Positions 18,691-27,863 of a DNA stretch of 64,000 bases are shown piece by piece (the first letter of the stretch is position 1; each line of letters opens with the position of its first letter). The translations under genes and the position numbers were made by a program. Location of the stretch: positions 1,593,112-1,657,111 of the forward strand of contig NZ_JARUQS010000001.1 of NCBI RefSeq assembly GCF_029767755.1. Direction: 5' to 3'. The notes under the pieces were generated by a model. It was given only the letters and a program-made list of their open reading frames with translations, did no database searches and had not been told where the DNA came from. This DNA comes from Thiomicrorhabdus sp. zzn3 (GTDB taxonomy: Bacteria; Pseudomonadota; Gammaproteobacteria; Thiomicrospirales; Thiomicrospiraceae).

Positions 18691-20445
18691 CTAACGAATC
18701 TGAAAAACGCGAGCCTCGCCTCGCCCGCGATAATCGGCCGCGGCTTCCAATACATGCCGCTGTTTAACAATCAATTGAATATCCCCCATATAGTTATTGC
18801 GCTTGAGCGTATAGCCCATCACGCTAAGTTCCTCTTTGACCTCCTCAGGCAAATCGGGGTGATACGCGATCTGATCTTTCGGCAGAAGCTGATGATGCAC
18901 CCTCGCCGCATCAACCGCCTGCTGGGCACTCATTCCTTCATCCACCACATTCACAAGGGCCTGAAACACGGAAGTGATGATCGTCGAACCGCCCGGCGTT
19001 CCCACCACCATTTCCACTTGACCGTTTTTCAGCACAATGGTGGGTGACATGGAGGAAAGCATACGCTTATGTGGAGCAATCTCGTTCGCCTTGCCGCCGA
19101 CGACACCAAAAATATTCGCCACACCGGGTTTGGTACTGAAATCGTCCATTTCGTCGTTCATTAAAAATCCGGCTTGAGGAATGACCACGCCACTGCCAAA
19201 TGGCATATTCAGAGTATAGGTATTGGACACCGCATTACCGTCGGCATCGATGATCGAAAAATGCGTGGTTTCCGGGGACTCGATTTTGCCCGGCTTGATC
19301 GTTTCGGACTCCGAAATCGCATCCAACATCACCCCTTGGACCCGTTGTGCCAAATAATCCTCCGCAATAAGCCGGCTCACGGGCACTTCGACAAAATCTG
19401 GATCACCTAAATAATGGGCGCGATCGGCATAGACCCGTTTTTCCAATTCCGCATAAACGTGCGTCTTCACCGCCTGTAAGGGCACGCCCTCTTTTTTCGC
19501 CTGCTGTAATGCTTGATCTAATTTAGGCCGCAATAACTGTTTCATCTTTAACAGTTGCGCAATCGCAATGCCGCCCGAACTTGGCGGTGGTGCTGAAACC
19601 ACCTCGCGCCCCTGCCACTGCACGTGGATCGGCTCTCGCCATTTGGCTTCGTAGCCGGCCAAATCCTCCAAGGTAATCAAACCATCATGTTTTTGCATCT
19701 CTGCGACCAGCAGCTTCGCCGTTTTTCCGTGGTAAAAATCCAAAGGACCTTGTTCGGCAATTCGCATCAAAGTTTCCGCCAAGCGCGGTTGCTTAAAACG
19801 CTGCCCCGCTTTTAACTTCCCAAAGAAGTCGCTGAAGTTGAGCGGCTCGGGTGATTTTCCGGCAATCCACTGTTCAAACCACTGCACATTACGCGCTAGA
19901 TGCTCCGAAACCGTAAACCCATGTTGCGCATAACCGATCGCCGGCTGAAGCAGCTGCTTCCAAGGAAAAGAGCCGAAGCGCTGATGGGCCTGCCATAACC
20001 CCATCACCGTTCCCGGCACACCGGAGGCCTGGTAACCGACGAGAGAGCGATAAGGAATGACTTGCTTATCCTGATCCAGATACAGATCACGGTGAGCCGC
20101 TTTGGGTGCGGTCTCGCGATAATCGAGGAAATAGGCCTGTTTATTTTCCGGATGGTTCTGCGAAGCCGTATATAGGGTCATAAAACCACCCCCGCCCAAA
20201 TTTCCCGCTTCCGGATAGGTCACGGCCAATACGAAAGCGGCGGCCACCGACGCATCAATTGCATTACCGCCCTGAAGCAACACTTGCTCAGCCACTTCGG
20301 CGCTGTAAACATCGGGCATCGCTACCGCGGCTTGACGGTTTGTTAAGGTTTGTGAAGACTGGACTGTGGTAGAAAAAAAGCTGGCTAAAAAAATGAACAA
20401 CCAGAACGGCATTCGTATGCGACTTAATAAACGTACTGACGGCAT
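18691..20445 (-). CDS. ggt: Gamma-glutamyltransferase precursor
   Basis: This is a 584-residue Ntn-hydrolase that cleaves glutathione and transfers the gamma-glutamyl group. A signal peptide is visible (hydrophobic PFWLFIFLASFF, then SSQ), so the protein is periplasmic. The autoprocessing site that generates the small subunit is the threonine of TTHFSIIDADG near residue 391, and NTYTLNMPFGSGV follows as expected. The small-subunit block GGKANEIAPHKRMLSSMSPT and the GGSTIITSVFQ loop are intact, so the enzyme should mature and be active. The first ATG has AAGGGTGGG just upstream and is kept. A CAGGCCTG repeat lies in its upstream region. Confidence 0.93.
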   Translation of the reverse strand: MPSVRLLSRIRMPFWLFIFLASFFSTTVQSSQTLTNRQAAVAMPDVYSAEVAEQVLLQGGNAIDASVAAAFVLAVTYPEAGNLGGGGFMTLYTASQNHPENKQAYFLDYRETAPKAAHRDLYLDQDKQVIPYRSLVGYQASGVPGTVMGLWQAHQRFGSFPWKQLLQPAIGYAQHGFTVSEHLARNVQWFEQWIAGKSPEPLNFSDFFGKLKAGQRFKQPRLAETLMRIAEQGPLDFYHGKTAKLLVAEMQKHDGLITLEDLAGYEAKWREPIHVQWQGREVVSAPPPSSGGIAIAQLLKMKQLLRPKLDQALQQAKKEGVPLQAVKTHVYAELEKRVYADRAHYLGDPDFVEVPVSRLIAEDYLAQRVQGVMLDAISESETIKPGKIESPETTHFSIIDADGNAVSNTYTLNMPFGSGVVIPQAGFLMNDEMDDFSTKPGVANIFGVVGGKANEIAPHKRMLSSMSPTIVLKNGQVEMVVGTPGGSTIITSVFQALVNVVDEGMSAQQAVDAARVHHQLLPKDQIAYHPDLPEEVKEELSVMGYTLKRNNYMGDIQLIVKQRHVLEAAADYRGRGEARVFQIR

Positions 20446-20481
20446 ATCCCACCCTTAAATGAGCCTTGGTATCCCTCCCGC

Positions 20482-20505
20482 AAACTGAGCAGGCCTGCTG
20501 CGTTT
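20482..20505. repeat. CAGGCCTG repeat between ggt and the pyruvate kinase-like gene
   Basis: GCAGGCCTGC is a perfect 10-bp palindrome at 20489-20498, flanked by CAAACTGA and TGCGTTT, which resembles the 26-bp copy at 2235-2260. It lies upstream of ggt, about 45 bases before the ATG. Confidence 0.75.
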
Positions 20506-20595
20506 TTCTGCCCGGCAAGCTCGATGGCGAAAGTTCCACTCTTTAGTAAAAACCGCGACTATTTTCTCAAATAGCATCAAATGATTGGAAATAAG

Positions 20596-22467
20596 TTACA
20601 ACCCGTCCCATTTTAACGGCTTCAACACACTGACTTTCTTGCTGGTGTGTTGCTGCATACGATTTAAGATATTGCTCAAGACCCTGAGCGCATCGGCAAT
20701 ATAAGGCCCCTTGTTCAACATGACACATTCGGCACGCACGCTCATCGCCGCATCGGTGAGTTCCGGCCGGGAGGTGACACCTTTTTTCGCCAAGGTTTCC
20801 AGCACTTGCGTCGCCCAAATGACGGGAGTATGCGCCGCTTCGCACAGCCACAAGATTTCGTCTTGCAACTCTGCCATGCGCACCGCCCCCAGCTCAACGG
20901 CCAAATCACCGCGGGCGATCATCACCCCTAAATCGTGCCGGCCAAGAGTGTGCAATAAAATCTGCGGCAGCTGATGTACCCCTTTGGCGGTTTCAATTTT
21001 GGCCAAAATCGGCAGATCCGTCCGTCCACGACTGTGCAACTCGTCGATCAATTCGTCGATATCCTGCGGACTTTGAACAAAAGAAAGACCGACCAAATCC
21101 GCTTCTTGACTAATCCAGTCGAGATATTCTCTGTCTTCTCTACTCAAACCGCGCAAATCGAGTTCGCTGCGGGGGAAATTCAATCCCTTATCCTCTTTCA
21201 GGCGCACCCCGCCCAGACCGGATTCAATAATTTTGAGGAGAACACCGTCAGAACGCATTCCAACAATCTGAGCACCCAGCTTTCCGTCATCGATCCATAC
21301 CGGATCACCCAAAGCCAAATTTTGCAATGCTTCCGGGGTTTGACAACTGATTTTAGCGATTTGCTGCCACTGTCCGTTCAACTCGATCTGAGTCCAGCCT
21401 CCGGCCTCTTCACCGTGACTGAGCAGAAGGTAGTCGCCGCAAAATAGACGGATATCCACCTCTCTTCCCATCCACTCGGGCAGCATAAAACGTTTAATCA
21501 ATTTATAACGCTTTTTCTTTTCCCGGCGCACCCAGTCCACTTCGGTCCCCGGCATAAGATAAGCGGGTTTAAAGCACAATGCTTTCCACTGAAAAGGGCC
21601 GTGATTCTCCACCAGGACAATCTCTCGGGCTTTGCCTCGACTGTCGGTAAACAACAGTTTGTCACCCGACTTGAAACCCCTTAATACCGCATAAGGCACC
21701 GGCAAAGGCTGATAATCTTTAACGTCGGACAGAGCACCCGGTTTGCCGTGCTGATCGCTGTAAAGCAAAATCTTCGCAGGTTCATGGGTCAAGCCCAGCA
21801 AATTTCGCTGCACTTTTAAATGCAATGCGGCGGACTCCCTCTCCAATGGCCCGGTTCTCAATTTTGGCCCACACAAATCCACCATAATACGGCACGGTTT
21901 GTTCAGATCTAAGGCGAGACGACGCACACGCTCGACCATTTCCTGCCACAGCTTCGGGTTATCATGAGCCGTGTTAATACGTGCCAAATTCATACCCTGC
22001 TGCAAAAGTAGCGTTACCAACTCATCACTCCATGCCGCCTCACTCGGCAGGGTCACCATAATGCTGACTTTGCGATTTTCAGAAGCCCCGCCAAACAGCG
22101 TACGCGCCCGCTCTTCAAGCAATTCGGCACTCTGTTGCGGATCGGGACGCGGGAAATCCGATTGAGATTCCGATGCGGGCGTATTTTCTGGCTGAGCCTT
22201 TTCCAAAATCTGAAGCATAGATTGCAAAGAACTCATCACTCCCGACTCGACACGGCTCAACGACGCTAAGCCGGCTTGCATTAAAGAGGGCTGCAGATCG
22301 CTTAAATCCTCTTCCCTGAGATGCAAATAATCCAGAAGATTGCTGCGACTCATCATCACCTTTGGGTTTTGCGTTTCGGGAAGCGTCTGCAAGACGGTTT
22401 GCGTGCGCACGTCGATTTTGTGTTGCAATTCACTCAAACGGCGATATAGCGTTTCTAAGTCATTCAT
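20596..22467 (-). CDS. Pyruvate kinase-like protein, N-terminally extended, no C domain
   Basis: This 623-residue protein carries a pyruvate kinase TIM barrel and B domain but starts with about 130 extra residues and stops without the usual allosteric C-terminal domain. Kept residues include ILAKIET (lysine near 487), ARGDLAVELG (near 519) and WATQVLET. Around the potassium site, NFSHG is replaced by NTAHD and LDTKGPEIRT by VDLCGPKLRT. The glutamate-to-lysine change at the position of rabbit Glu117 is characteristic of potassium-independent pyruvate kinases. SGET is replaced by NKGP. It may be a divergent pyruvate kinase or a related enzyme with a different role. A perfect FNR-type site lies upstream. 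Confidence 0.75.
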   Translation of the reverse strand: MNDLETLYRRLSELQHKIDVRTQTVLQTLPETQNPKVMMSRSNLLDYLHLREEDLSDLQPSLMQAGLASLSRVESGVMSSLQSMLQILEKAQPENTPASESQSDFPRPDPQQSAELLEERARTLFGGASENRKVSIMVTLPSEAAWSDELVTLLLQQGMNLARINTAHDNPKLWQEMVERVRRLALDLNKPCRIMVDLCGPKLRTGPLERESAALHLKVQRNLLGLTHEPAKILLYSDQHGKPGALSDVKDYQPLPVPYAVLRGFKSGDKLLFTDSRGKAREIVLVENHGPFQWKALCFKPAYLMPGTEVDWVRREKKKRYKLIKRFMLPEWMGREVDIRLFCGDYLLLSHGEEAGGWTQIELNGQWQQIAKISCQTPEALQNLALGDPVWIDDGKLGAQIVGMRSDGVLLKIIESGLGGVRLKEDKGLNFPRSELDLRGLSREDREYLDWISQEADLVGLSFVQSPQDIDELIDELHSRGRTDLPILAKIETAKGVHQLPQILLHTLGRHDLGVMIARGDLAVELGAVRMAELQDEILWLCEAAHTPVIWATQVLETLAKKGVTSRPELTDAAMSVRAECVMLNKGPYIADALRVLSNILNRMQQHTSKKVSVLKPLKWDGL

Positions 22468-22615
22468 GTTTACTGTCCCGATACCGAAGTGCTTTACTCT
22501 TTTATAGCGAAAAAAGCCGATGACAAAATGACAAATCGGTGAACATTTATGACGACTGAAAGTCAGCTAAATCCGTTCTGGGCCATCGAAATTTCGCTTG
22601 CACTTTTCAGAAACT

Positions 22616-22629
22616 TTGATTCTAATCAA
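22616..22629. promoter_or_regulatory. Perfect FNR/Anr-type operator
   Basis: TTGAT-tcta-ATCAA matches the FNR/Anr consensus at all ten defined positions. It lies in the divergent gap between the pyruvate kinase-like gene (start 22467) and the RMD1-like gene, so either or both could respond to oxygen. No promoter was clear enough to tell activation from repression. Confidence 0.6.
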
Positions 22630-22679
22630 ACCTGATAGACACGACTTAATCTGCTGTGTTTAGTTGAGGTTGCACATCG

Positions 22680-22693
22680 GATCAGGCCTGCTC
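22680..22693. repeat. CAGGCCTG repeat in divergent intergenic region
   Basis: The core at 22683-22690 reads GAGCAGGCCTGATC on the minus strand, with GTTTT on its left, a partial match to the extended repeat. It is about 60 bases upstream of the RMD1-like gene. Confidence 0.65.
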
Positions 22694-22749
22694 AAAACAG
22701 ACTTGTCCAAGCACCTTTCGCTCCCTTGCTTTTAAGACGGATCGCGCCC

Positions 22750-23556
22750 GTGAACAGTGAACATGTGAACTTAGTTTCTATCTATCTCCCGCCGGACTAC
22801 AGTCGTTTCGAGATCATGCAACGCCTCGGGATTCAGCTGAAAAAAGGCATCGAAGCCTGTTTTTATGTGGAACCGGAAGATAATCGATACCTGTTCTTTA
22901 CCGAATTCGACGTCATCACCTTTGTCAATTGGCCGCGTGAACAGATCGTCGAAGCCCTGCATCAGCTTGATCTGCAACAGGCAGACCGCTATGAAGAACA
23001 CTACCTGTTTCAGGATTACCCGATTCGCATTCGGCCCGACACCTTATCCCCTTATACCGTAGACAATGAATGTATTGAACTGAGCGAGCTGACCTTATGG
23101 CCATTGATGATTGTCGCCCTAGTGATTTCACAAAGCGTCGGTTTGGAAAAGTTTGAACAGGAAGTCGACCACTTTTTCAATCAAGGCCGACAGATGGTCG
23201 AAACATCGGGGCGTCTCGACTGGATGAAGCGCCAGAGTTTTGCTGCCTATGCCAAACAGATCACACTGCTGCGCCATGACATGGTGCTGGATCTGTTATT
23301 ACTGGACAAGCCGAATATCCTGTGGGACAACCCCGACTATGAGCGACTTTATAACCGTCTGGCCGAACTTCTGGAGCTGCAGGAACGCTTTGAAGTGGTG
23401 ACCTTTAAGCTCAATACGCTTAAAGAAGACATTGCGATGATGCTGGAACTTTATAACCACCAACACAGCTCGTTTTTAGAGTGGATCATCATCATCCTGA
23501 TCCTGGTGGAAGTGGTCATGGGTTTTCTAGGTATTTTTGGCGTGATTGACCATTAA
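22750..23556 (+). CDS. RMD1/DUF155 family membrane-anchored protein
   Basis: This protein of about 268 residues resembles the RMD1 (DUF155) family, known from yeast sporulation and mitochondrial proteins and of unclear function in bacteria. The family pattern is a soluble N-terminal region with YLFFTEFDVITFVNW, a central block SELTLWPLMIVALVISQSVGLEKFE, a helical region rich in leucine and glutamate, and a single C-terminal transmembrane helix (WIIIILILVEVVMGFLGIFG). It is thus a tail-anchored type. The start is uncertain: TTG 22726, GTG 22750 and GTG 22765 are in frame and none has a good ribosome binding site. I chose the middle one. Confidence 0.7.
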   Translation: MNSEHVNLVSIYLPPDYSRFEIMQRLGIQLKKGIEACFYVEPEDNRYLFFTEFDVITFVNWPREQIVEALHQLDLQQADRYEEHYLFQDYPIRIRPDTLSPYTVDNECIELSELTLWPLMIVALVISQSVGLEKFEQEVDHFFNQGRQMVETSGRLDWMKRQSFAAYAKQITLLRHDMVLDLLLLDKPNILWDNPDYERLYNRLAELLELQERFEVVTFKLNTLKEDIAMMLELYNHQHSSFLEWIIIILILVEVVMGFLGIFGVIDH

Positions 23557-23574
23557 ACACCAATCAAAAAACTC

Positions 23575-23586
23575 AACAGGCCTGTT
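23575..23586. repeat. CAGGCCTG repeat at a convergent gene end
   Basis: AACAGGCCTGTT is a perfect 12-bp palindrome, preceded by AAAAACTC, 18 bases after the RMD1-like stop and before the stop of the converging oxygenase gene. Confidence 0.75.
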
Positions 23587-23672
23587 CTCTGAGGCGGCAC
23601 AAGGTGCCAACGACTCTGGATAAACGGGCTCCAAGCGGGGAGCCCTTGCGACCCAAGTCTGCTTTAACCCGC

Positions 23673-24317
23673 TTAATACGCAGGATCAATCTGTCCGGCA
23701 ATACTGGCGTTACAGCGGAACCAGCCGGCAATACTGACTCGCGCCTGCCGGGTAGGCAGCACTTCATGCGGCACCTGCTCACTCATAAACACCGCCATTT
23801 TTCCCATTTCCGGGGTAATGACCGCCAGCCGTTGAGACGAATCTTCACTATAAACCACCAGCTCTCCCCCCCAATCCGGCTGCCAGTCCGGATTTAAATA
23901 CAGTACCGTCGTCACCATGCGGTTGGCTCGACCACGAAAACTGTCTAGGTGTTTTTTATAAAAATCGCCTTTTTTATAGAGCGCAAAATGACATTCATAT
24001 TCCAACAAGCCTAAAAACAGTGCGCGATTGAGTTGATATTGCAATTCCGCCATCTGCTGCAAATAAATCTGCTGCGTGGTGGTGTTACCATCGAGCCATT
24101 TGATCTTGTCGCGGCGCACGTCCTGGTTGAGTTGGTGTTTATCACCACGGCCAATACCGGCCCGCTTCAGCTCACCTTCTTCATCGTAACTTTCAACTTC
24201 GGCCAACAGTGCACTGCACAAATCATCCGTTACCGCATTGGGCCATTCATACCATCCCTGTTCCACCAGGGCATCCAATAGTTGTTCAACGTGATTCTTC
24301 GTTAAATCGAGCGCCAT
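23673..24317 (-). CDS. 2-oxoglutarate/Fe(II)-dependent dioxygenase family protein
   Basis: This 214-residue protein has the double-stranded beta-helix iron site of the prolyl-hydroxylase-like family: HLD near residue 123 gives the HxD pair, the histidine of VPHEV near 182 the third ligand, and the arginine of RVSIAGWF near 192 the 2-oxoglutarate contact. GGELVVYSED lies between them as expected. There is no signal peptide. The substrate is unknown; related bacterial proteins hydroxylate proteins or small molecules. The gene converges on the RMD1-like gene. Confidence 0.8.
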   Translation of the reverse strand: MALDLTKNHVEQLLDALVEQGWYEWPNAVTDDLCSALLAEVESYDEEGELKRAGIGRGDKHQLNQDVRRDKIKWLDGNTTTQQIYLQQMAELQYQLNRALFLGLLEYECHFALYKKGDFYKKHLDSFRGRANRMVTTVLYLNPDWQPDWGGELVVYSEDSSQRLAVITPEMGKMAVFMSEQVPHEVLPTRQARVSIAGWFRCNASIAGQIDPAY

Positions 24318-24413
24318 TTCGCATTCCTCATCCCCCTCAAAATTGAGGTGCGCGAATTATGCGCCCAACCTTTTGTTTTGGCAATAAAAATAACGCCTCA
24401 GCACAACTTAGAA

Positions 24414-26336
24414 CTAACGCCAGCGAGGCAAAGGCATATCCACCGTTGCCGCCAGAGCGGTCACCAGTTCACGCTCCACCTCAGAAACCTTGCCGTCGTA
24501 TTCGGCACAGGCCAGCATCGCCTGCAAAATCCGATCTTTCAATTCCGGCGAACAGAGCGCTAGTTTGTCGCTGGCTCGCGAAAAATCCTGATCCTGATAA
24601 ACGCTTATCTCGGCCATATCACCTGGATGCAAACCCGCCGTTTCCATACCCAAAGCATAGGCACGATGCGCCACCTGTCGCTGATGCGGATCAGCCAGAT
24701 CATGACCATAATAGGCCAGCATGGACAGCAGCAGCTGGACTTCCACACTGACAGCGGCAAGCTTGCGATAGCGGACCCGGTAAGGCTTGGCCAAACCAAA
24801 ATGCACATCCAGAACCCGAGTCACCAATCGATAAAGCGTTTGCTCATAGAGATCGCGCTGGCCATCAAATTGCATGATGGCGTCTAATGCTTGTTTGAAT
24901 TGCAAGTACTGGGTTTGTGACAGGTTTTTCAACGCCGGCATGGCCAATTCGACCACCAACAAGCTGTGATCTTCACGTAATTGGCTGAGTCGAGACGGCC
25001 ACTTTTGCATAACAGGCTTTAAAGCGGCCAACCAAGACGCGTCGTCAATCTCGGCAAAGACGGCGTTTAACTCAATCAGGTTCTCTGGTTGACGCTGTAC
25101 GAGCAGAGCTAAAATCAAAGCCACCACTTCGGTGGGCTCATCAATCGCTTGCCGCCAGTTTTCAGAATCGCTGGATGCGTCATCACCAAGCACGGTACCC
25201 AGCGTGGCCAGCATCGCTATTGCGGCTTCACTTTGGTCAGCACCCCCTTGGCTTTTCCGCTCCCCAGGTTGAGAAGAAGACTGGACTTCAATGGGCTTGG
25301 CCGGAGGCAAAAACTGGCCGTCCCACATCGGTTGCAATTCTCGAATCCTATCCTCTAAAGGCGGGTGGGTGGCGAACAACAAATTAAAGTGGGTTTTAAA
25401 AGTCTGCCCAAAAAACAGATGTGCCGCTTCTAAAGCGTCGGTATTTTTCAGCCGGCTGCCCTGCATTTCTCCGCCAATGACTTTGAGCGCATTGGCCACT
25501 GCGTCCGGGTTGCGGGTAAATTGCACCGCCGACGCATCGGCCAGATATTCCCTCTGACGACTCACCGCCGCTTGAATCAAACGACCAAACAGCACCCCAA
25601 TCCAGCCGAGTAGCCTCAATACCAAGCCGGCTAACACCACCGCGCCGCCGCCTTTGCCGCGGGAGCGTCGTGAAGAGAAACGGCGCGAAGAGCGTGAACT
25701 TTGGGTAAAAATGCGCCCGATCACCCCGACAAATTCAATGCCGCTAATCAGCATCATCAAACGGATATTCAAGCGCATGTCGCCATTTAAGATATGACTG
25801 AATTCGTGCCCCACAACACCTTGCAATTGGGCTCGATTGAGTTTTTCAATGCAACCTTGGGTCAAACCGATCACCGCATCATTTGGAGTCAGCCCTGCCG
25901 CAAAAGCGTTAATCGCGGTTTCGTCGGGCAGCAAATACACTTCCGGAACGGGCATGCCGGAGGCAATGGCCATCTCTTCGACCACATTCTGCGCGCGGCG
26001 CTCATAAAAATTGCGGCTGTTCGGCTGAAGTTTGCGACCTCCCAACGCCGACGCCACCACTCGACCGCCTTTGGAGAGCTCCCGCGCCTTGAGATACGAA
26101 CTGATCAGAGCGCCACCAACCACAAACACAGTCACACCGACAAACAACCAGAGATCCTCTGGAGTCAAGCGATAAAAGGCCTCTGAAGTCGGGCCATGAG
26201 CCAAGCCGATGACGCGCAACAGAATCAATAATACCCAACTACTGACACACGCCAACGCCGCCAAGGCAACCAAATAGCTGAGCACCAGCCAGCGCGTGGC
26301 TTTACGCGCCCGGTCCTGCGAAATATAAAAGTTCAT
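24414..26336 (-). CDS. M48-family membrane metalloprotease, HtpX-like, long form
   Basis: This 640-residue membrane protease lies directly downstream of a lemA gene, a common pairing. Two N-terminal helices (about 17-45 and 65-85) precede the peptidase region. The zinc motif HEFSH is near residue 178, and the downstream REYLADASAVQFTRNPDAVANAL supplies the third ligand as in HtpX. A further hydrophobic stretch lies near 225-260. The C-terminal 300 residues extend well past classic HtpX (about 290 residues) and are helical and soluble; I recognise no catalytic domain there. A role in membrane protein quality control is inferred from the family. Confidence 0.85.
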   Translation of the reverse strand: MNFYISQDRARKATRWLVLSYLVALAALACVSSWVLLILLRVIGLAHGPTSEAFYRLTPEDLWLFVGVTVFVVGGALISSYLKARELSKGGRVVASALGGRKLQPNSRNFYERRAQNVVEEMAIASGMPVPEVYLLPDETAINAFAAGLTPNDAVIGLTQGCIEKLNRAQLQGVVGHEFSHILNGDMRLNIRLMMLISGIEFVGVIGRIFTQSSRSSRRFSSRRSRGKGGGAVVLAGLVLRLLGWIGVLFGRLIQAAVSRQREYLADASAVQFTRNPDAVANALKVIGGEMQGSRLKNTDALEAAHLFFGQTFKTHFNLLFATHPPLEDRIRELQPMWDGQFLPPAKPIEVQSSSQPGERKSQGGADQSEAAIAMLATLGTVLGDDASSDSENWRQAIDEPTEVVALILALLVQRQPENLIELNAVFAEIDDASWLAALKPVMQKWPSRLSQLREDHSLLVVELAMPALKNLSQTQYLQFKQALDAIMQFDGQRDLYEQTLYRLVTRVLDVHFGLAKPYRVRYRKLAAVSVEVQLLLSMLAYYGHDLADPHQRQVAHRAYALGMETAGLHPGDMAEISVYQDQDFSRASDKLALCSPELKDRILQAMLACAEYDGKVSEVERELVTALAATVDMPLPRWR

Positions 26337-26384
26337 ACTGGCCCTGAAAAGAATTTACGCGACGTCGACTTGCCGTGCGCTGCA

Positions 26385-26981
26385 TCAAAACTGTACTTTG
26401 GGGGCCTGCTGAATCTGTTCACTGTCGGCAAATTCCAGCAGTTTGGCATCCATAGGGTGGCCAAAAGTAGCGGCAAACAGAATCGGCGGGAAACTTTGGC
26501 GATAGCTGTTGTAGTTCATCACCGCATCATTGAACGCCTGGCGTGCAAAAGCCACTCGGTTTTCCGTGGTGCTCAACTCTTCGGTCAACTGCATCATATT
26601 CTGGTTGGTTTTCAGATCGGGATAGGCTTCCATCACCACATTAAGACGGGAGAGCGCGCCGTTGAGCAGGCCTTCGGCCTGAGCAAGGTGCTCAATCGCA
26701 GCCGGCTCGGACGGATTGGCGGCGGCGGCTTTTAAAAAGGTCGCGGCTTCATTACGCGCCTCTATCACCGCTTGCAGGGTTTCGCGCTCGTGCGTCATCG
26801 CCTTTTTGGCCACTTCGATCAGGTTGGGAATCAAATCGTGACGGCGTTTTAGCTGCACTTCTATCTGCGCAAACGCATTTTGAAAGCGATTCTTTAAACT
26901 CACCAAGTTATTGTAAATGCTGATTAAGTAGATCAACAAAATAACAAGCAATCCTAAAATAACAAGCAAAGCAGTTCCCAT
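26385..26981 (-). CDS. LemA family membrane protein
   Basis: This is a 198-residue LemA protein: one N-terminal transmembrane helix (ALLVILGLLVILLIYLISIYN) and a helical bundle with the family block QIEVQLKRRHDLIPNLIEVAKKAMTHE written across residues 37-63. ENRVAFARQAFNDAVMNYN near the end is also diagnostic. The frame is open to 27134, but the ATG at 26981 is preceded by GGGGGG at the right distance and starts just before the membrane helix. The stop is 48 bases before the M48 protease start, so the two are likely one operon. LemA function is unknown. Confidence 0.88.
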   Translation of the reverse strand: MGTALLVILGLLVILLIYLISIYNNLVSLKNRFQNAFAQIEVQLKRRHDLIPNLIEVAKKAMTHERETLQAVIEARNEAATFLKAAAANPSEPAAIEHLAQAEGLLNGALSRLNVVMEAYPDLKTNQNMMQLTEELSTTENRVAFARQAFNDAVMNYNSYRQSFPPILFAATFGHPMDAKLLEFADSEQIQQAPKVQF

Positions 26982-27034
26982 AAGCCCCCCAAGGTTTACC
27001 GCCGGTTCACGCGAATCAAAAATGTAACATAAAA

Positions 27035-27052
27035 CTGAACAGGCCTGGTTAA
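27035..27052. repeat. CAGGCCTG repeat between lemA and the SYLF gene
   Basis: AACTGAACAGGCCTGGTTAA keeps the full left arm of the extended repeat and a degenerate right arm. It lies about 55 bases upstream of the lemA start. Confidence 0.7.
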
Positions 27053-27120
27053 TTGAACCCGTACCCAAAGCAAGATGCAAGTCCGACAAAGGTATTTCTT
27101 TGACCAATCTCGCATTTGGA

Positions 27121-27151
27121 TAGACACAGTCCAACCCAAAATGACTATAAT
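27121..27151 (+). promoter_or_regulatory. Candidate promoter of the SYLF gene
   Basis: TAGACA (27121-27126) and a perfect TATAAT (27146-27151) are separated by 19 bases, longer than ideal. Transcription would start near 27158, about 80 bases before the ATG. Confidence 0.4.
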
Positions 27152-27237
27152 GAGAAAATTAGTATAAGCACTCACAGACTCATCACGGTTCTGTGAGCCC
27201 TTACTCAGAGAAATCAAGAGACAAAGAGGTACTCACC

Positions 27238-27822
27238 ATGTTACGAGCACGCACTGGTATTCACATTCTGTTTTTAAGCCTGTTGACCCTGTTTGGATTT
27301 ATGGCCCCGGCCTACGCGGATTCTTACAACGATACGGTTCAACGTTTTCATAAGGCCAACCAGTCTAAAGACTTTTTTAAAGACGCCTACGGCTTTGCCG
27401 TCTTCCCTACCGTGGGTAAAGCTGGAATCGGGTTAGGCGGAGCCTACGGTGAAGGTCGTGTTTACCGCGGACTGAAACACGTTGGCGACACCACTTTGAC
27501 CCAATTGAGTTTCGGCTTTCAGCTCGGAGGCCAAGCCTACAGCCAAATCATTTTCTTCAAGGACAAACGCGCCTTTGACGAGTTTACCAGCGGTAACTTC
27601 GAATTTTCGGCACAAGCCTCCGCTGCCGTAATTACCGCAGGTGCAACCGCCGAAGCCTCTACCAAAGGAGTCAGTGCATCGGGCGGACTAACCCAAGACA
27701 GTAATGAAACCGCAGGCCGTTATTACAAAGGCATGGCGACCTTTATTATTGTTAAAGGCGGCTTGATGTACGAAGTGGCCATTTCAGGTCAAAAATTCAG
27801 CTACACGCCAAAAGGCGAGTGA
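27238..27822 (+). CDS. Exported SYLF (Ysc84-like) domain protein
   Basis: This 194-residue protein has a signal peptide ending in PAYADS and a SYLF domain, a fold that binds lipids in eukaryotic proteins. Family traits seen are GFAVFPTVGKAGIGLGGAYGEGRVY, LGGQAYSQIIFFKD and the C-terminal GGLMYEVAISGQKFSY. It should be periplasmic or outer-membrane associated. The ATG at 27238 has AGAGGT upstream and starts the signal peptide; the upstream frame from 27193 is unlikely to be used. A role at the cell envelope is inference. Confidence 0.85.
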   Translation: MLRARTGIHILFLSLLTLFGFMAPAYADSYNDTVQRFHKANQSKDFFKDAYGFAVFPTVGKAGIGLGGAYGEGRVYRGLKHVGDTTLTQLSFGFQLGGQAYSQIIFFKDKRAFDEFTSGNFEFSAQASAAVITAGATAEASTKGVSASGGLTQDSNETAGRYYKGMATFIIVKGGLMYEVAISGQKFSYTPKGE

Positions 27823-27863
27823 TCGACGCTCGCTAATTCGATTAATTGTTGTGGAGTGAAACG

